18,269 nt of DNA, taken from Proteobacteria bacterium UBA4656 (lineage in GTDB: Bacteria; Pseudomonadota; Gammaproteobacteria; Xanthomonadales; Ahniellaceae). Location: positions 3,738 to 22,006 of the forward strand of contig DHLY01000037.1 of assembly GCA_002405525.1 (NCBI GenBank). Direction: 5' to 3'. The notes under the pieces were generated by a model. The model worked only from the letters and a program-made list of their open reading frames with translations. It had not been told where the DNA came from and did not search any database. Shown in pieces: positions 16,080 to 18,269 of the stretch (positions are counted from its first letter, which is position 1; each line of letters begins with the position of its first letter). The translations under genes were made by a program, and so were the position numbers.

Positions 16080-17594
16080 TCAATCGCCGCCCGGCTCCGG
16101 CGTGCTGGGCGGCAGGGCGGCCACGTCTTCGGCGTCGGCCTCGGCACGCAGGTCCCGGTCCAGACGCTTGCTGGCCTTGGCGCCCAGGCGCTGCAGCGTC
16201 TCGACCTGCGAAACGAGGTTGCCGCGGCCATCGGTGAGCTTGCTGCGCGCGGCCGCGTGGGCCGCCTGCACGCGCTCGATCGCCTTGCCAAGCGTGGCCA
16301 GGTCCTCTGCGAGACCGTGGAATTTGTCGTACAGGCGGCCGGCGCGCTCGGCGATCTCCAGCGCGTTGCGGTTGCGGTCCTCGTTGCGCCACACGCTGGC
16401 GATGGTGCGCAGTGTGGCCAGCAGGGTGGACGTCGAGACGATCACCACATTGCGCTCGAGCGCGTGCAGGTAGATCTCGTCATCGGCCCGCGTGGCCTCG
16501 ACGAAGGCGGCCTCGACCGGCACGAACATCAGCACGAAATCGACGCTGCGCACGCCCGGCAGGTCGGCGTAGCGGCGCTCCGCAAGCCCCGCCACGTGCG
16601 CGCGCAGCGAGGCGACGTGCGCCTTCATCTCCATCGCGCGTGATGCGTCGTCGGCGGCTGAGCACCATCGCTCCCAGGCCACCAGCGACACCTTGGCGTC
16701 GATCACCAGGTCGCGTGCGTCGGGCAGGTGGACGACGGCGTCCGGTCGCAGCCTGCCGGATTCGCCCTCCGCGCTGACCTGGGTCTCGAAGCCGCGCCCG
16801 CGCTCGAGCCCGGACGCTTCCAGCAGGCGTTCCAGCAGCACTTCACCCCAGCGTCCCTGCACCCGCTGCTCGCCCTTGAGCGCGCGGGTCAGTGCGGTGG
16901 CCTCGTCGCCGAGTCGCTGATTTAAAGTCTTCAGTGCGGCCAGCTCGTGCTTGAGTCCCGCCCGCTCGACCTGGTCGCGCTGCCAGGTCTCGGTCACCGC
17001 GCGGCGGAAACCCTCCAGCTGCTCGCGCAGCGGACCCAGCATCGCGCCCATCTGCTGCTGGTTGGACTCTGTGAACTGGCGCGAGCGTTCTTCGAGGATG
17101 CGCCCGGAAAGCGCCTCGAACTCGGCCTTCATGCGCTCGCCGAGCTGCTCCAGCGCGCCCTGCCTCTCCGCCGCCAGCGCCTGCGCTGCATCCGCCTGCG
17201 CGCGCGCCTCGGCCAAGGCCGCTGACAATCGCAGGTGCTCGCCACGCAGCGATTCGTGCTGGCCGCGCACCCCGTCCAGTTCGCCGGCCAGCGGCAGCAA
17301 AGCGCTGAGCCGGGTCTCCAGCCGCGCCCGATCGGCCGCCGCCCCCTGCAGATCGACCAGCGCCCGCCGTTCTGCGTCGCGCAGGCTGCCGATGTCGCCG
17401 CGCAACTCGGCGAGCCGCGCCTCGTCCTGAACGTGCTGGCTGCGCAGCGCGGCCAGTTCCGGCTCGCGTGAGGCCGCGCCCTCGGCGCGCGCGCTTCGCA
17501 CTCGCGCCGCCGCCCACCAGCCGACGCCCAGCAGACCCAGCAGCAGCGCGCCCGTGGTGATCGAGTACCAAAGCAGCGGAATCTGTCCTTCCAT
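16080..17594 (-). CDS. rmuC: DNA recombination protein RmuC
   Basis: This is a 504-residue RmuC-family protein, linked in E. coli to limiting recombination at inverted repeats, with unknown biochemical activity. An N-terminal membrane anchor (about 7-28, LLLGLLGVGWW) is followed by a long coiled coil (about 40-240, rich in Ala, Glu, Arg, Leu) and then the RmuC domain (about 240-460). Hallmarks of that domain are QGRWGE (246-251), LLEASGLERG (257-266), RPDAVVHLP (283-291) and VIDAKVSL (297-304). D285, D299 and K301 fit a PD-(D/E)XK nuclease-like core. Length is typical. The HiPIP terminator lies upstream, so rmuC should have its own promoter in 17595-17650. The permease gene begins 112 bases downstream on the same strand, with no terminator that I can see between them. 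Confidence 0.95.
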   Translation of the reverse strand: MEGQIPLLWYSITTGALLLGLLGVGWWAAARVRSARAEGAASREPELAALRSQHVQDEARLAELRGDIGSLRDAERRALVDLQGAAADRARLETRLSALLPLAGELDGVRGQHESLRGEHLRLSAALAEARAQADAAQALAAERQGALEQLGERMKAEFEALSGRILEERSRQFTESNQQQMGAMLGPLREQLEGFRRAVTETWQRDQVERAGLKHELAALKTLNQRLGDEATALTRALKGEQRVQGRWGEVLLERLLEASGLERGRGFETQVSAEGESGRLRPDAVVHLPDARDLVIDAKVSLVAWERWCSAADDASRAMEMKAHVASLRAHVAGLAERRYADLPGVRSVDFVLMFVPVEAAFVEATRADDEIYLHALERNVVIVSTSTLLATLRTIASVWRNEDRNRNALEIAERAGRLYDKFHGLAEDLATLGKAIERVQAAHAAARSKLTDGRGNLVSQVETLQRLGAKASKRLDRDLRAEADAEDVAALPPSTPEPGGD

Positions 17595-17653
17595 CGTGGC
17601 CCGGTCCCGATCGAACCCCGATTCTATCGTCGCCGCGGCGTGTGCCGGAAACG

Positions 17654-17680
17654 AAAAGGGCGCGGCTTGCGCCGCGCCCC
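17654..17680 (-). terminator. Intrinsic terminator of the HiPIP gene
   Basis: On the minus strand a perfect 9-bp stem, GGGCGCGGC and GCCGCGCCC, encloses a GCAA tetraloop (a stable GNRA loop). It is followed directly by TTTTCGTTT. Stem arms are 17671-17679 and 17658-17666, and the T-run is at 17657-17654. It lies 25 bases after the HiPIP stop codon. The plus strand has no T-run after the stem, so the terminator works in one direction only. It insulates rmuC from HiPIP transcription. Confidence 0.92.
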
Positions 17681-17704
17681 TCGATCACCGCCGGAGCGGG
17701 CCGG

Positions 17705-18040
17705 TCAGGCCTTCTTGACCCACGCCGCGCACCAGCCCTTGGCGTTGACCGACTTGCCCGGAAAGATCGCGCACGGCAGTCGGCCGTCGGCCTGCGGCGG
17801 CTGGTGCAGGTTGCAGTTCAGGCAGTTCTGGTCGTTCTTGTGATTCGGGTACTTGGCGGCGTCGACCTTGGTGGAGTCCTCGTGGTAACCGAGCGCCTTG
17901 GCGGTGGCATCATCCTCGGGCAGTGCCGGCAGGTTGGCAGACGCCGGCTGCAAGGCGAGCCCGCCGACGATCGGTGCGCTGGCCGCGCCCAGCATCGCGA
18001 ACTTGATGAAGCGGCGGCGGGAAGTGTTGGACTCGCTCAT
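17705..18040 (-). CDS. hip: High-potential iron-sulfur protein (HiPIP), Tat-exported
   Basis: This is a 111-residue precursor of a periplasmic electron carrier holding one [4Fe-4S] cluster that cycles between the 3+ and 2+ states. The Tat signal shows the twin-arginine motif SRRRFIK (7-13), a weakly hydrophobic core and a likely cleavage site after ASA (about residue 35), leaving a mature protein of about 76 residues. The four cluster cysteines are C73, C76, C90 and C104 in the HiPIP spacing C-x2-C-x13-C-x13-C, and Y64 fits the conserved core tyrosine. Export by Tat is expected because the cluster is inserted before transport. The frame extends 26 codons further upstream, but the ATG at 18040 has an AGAGGA Shine-Dalgarno eight bases away and places the Tat motif correctly. 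HiPIPs carry electrons from the bc1 complex to oxidases or reaction centres. No reaction centre gene is nearby, so a respiratory role is inferred. Confidence 0.96.
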   Translation of the reverse strand: MSESNTSRRRFIKFAMLGAASAPIVGGLALQPASANLPALPEDDATAKALGYHEDSTKVDAAKYPNHKNDQNCLNCNLHQPPQADGRLPCAIFPGKSVNAKGWCAAWVKKA

Positions 18041-18047
18041 GACTGGT

Positions 18048-18053
18048 TCCTCT
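18048..18053 (-). promoter_or_regulatory. Shine-Dalgarno site of the HiPIP gene
   Basis: AGAGGA on the minus strand lies seven bases before the ATG at 18040. It supports that start over the in-frame ATG at 18118. Confidence 0.75.
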
Positions 18054-18188
18054 ACAGGGCATTCAGGTGGGGACGACCGCAATCCATCAGCGCCTAAGCA
18101 TGCGCGCAAATGGATCAAATTGGCGCGAATGACGCGGCGCAGGTTAATCCGCCCGACAGCTTCGCGTCGAAAGGAAAACCAGTCGCAT

Positions 18189-18216
18189 TTGCGCGCCCTT
18201 TAGCAGCCGCTATAGT
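18189..18216 (+). promoter_or_regulatory. Sigma-70-like promoter for a plus-strand gene beyond the right edge
   Basis: TTGCGC (18189-18194) and TATAGT (18211-18216) are spaced by 16 bases and form the best -35/-10 pair seen in the window. A purine-rich GGAGAA follows at 18240-18245 and looks like a ribosome-binding site. No ATG or GTG follows before the window ends, so the start codon is either just outside or non-standard. The region 18041-18269 between the HiPIP start and the right edge holds no other gene that I can support. It is richer in A and T than the rest, as expected for a divergent promoter region. Confidence 0.5.
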
Positions 18217-18269
18217 GTCGCGCCGCAACGCCGGCCAGCGGAGAACTGCCATCGCCACCGCCGCCCACG

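Noticed and set aside
18107-18123. FNR/CRP-like site upstream of the HiPIP gene
   Set aside because: Only one TTGAT half-site is present. The rest is a short CAAAT direct repeat with 9-base spacing, too weak to call.
1-18269. CRISPR array, tRNA, rRNA, insertion sequence or prophage genes
   Set aside because: No repeat-spacer pattern, cloverleaf, ribosomal RNA sequence, transposase or integrase was found on either strand.

Overview
The window is a very GC-rich, densely coded chromosomal segment with no sign of mobile DNA. The gene set suggests a gammaproteobacterium of the Xanthomonadales/Lysobacterales type: a small Tat-exported HiPIP, RmuC, the ligase-associated repair cassette, an ECF sigma factor paired with an Ala/Pro-rich membrane protein, and genes started without Shine-Dalgarno sequences. 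This placement is an inference from content and composition, not from any marker gene.

Layout. At the left, on the minus strand, is a GAF-GAF-GGDEF-EAL cyclic-di-GMP protein that runs off the left edge (1-2702). Divergent from it are an ECF sigma factor (2849-3391) and an overlapping single-pass membrane protein, probably its regulator (3388-4173). They are followed on the plus strand by an ABC exporter half-transporter (4283-6079) and a nitrilase-superfamily amidase (6152-7030). A minus-strand ureohydrolase (7040-7834) converges on the amidase. Divergent from the ureohydrolase is a four-gene plus-strand cassette (7934-13696): MBL-fold exonuclease, ATP-dependent DNA ligase, Lhr-type DEXH helicase and PdeM metallophosphoesterase. 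All three junctions in the cassette are 4-base start/stop overlaps. Then come four minus-strand genes: a Nudix hydrolase (13716-14360), an APC amino acid permease (14408-15967), RmuC (16080-17594) and a HiPIP (17705-18040). The HiPIP gene ends in a clear intrinsic terminator. At the right edge a plus-strand promoter points to a gene that lies outside the window.

How the genes fit together. The strongest functional unit is the repair cassette: a nuclease, a second nuclease/phosphoesterase, a helicase and a ligase made from one translationally coupled message. It is the known ligase-associated (Lhr-core) DNA damage response cluster, not a new system, but its physiological substrate is still poorly defined. 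RmuC is a separate DNA-maintenance gene nearby. The sigma/membrane-protein pair and the cyclic-di-GMP protein share one divergent control region of 146 bases. All complete genes look intact; I saw no frameshift, insertion sequence, tRNA, rRNA or CRISPR array.
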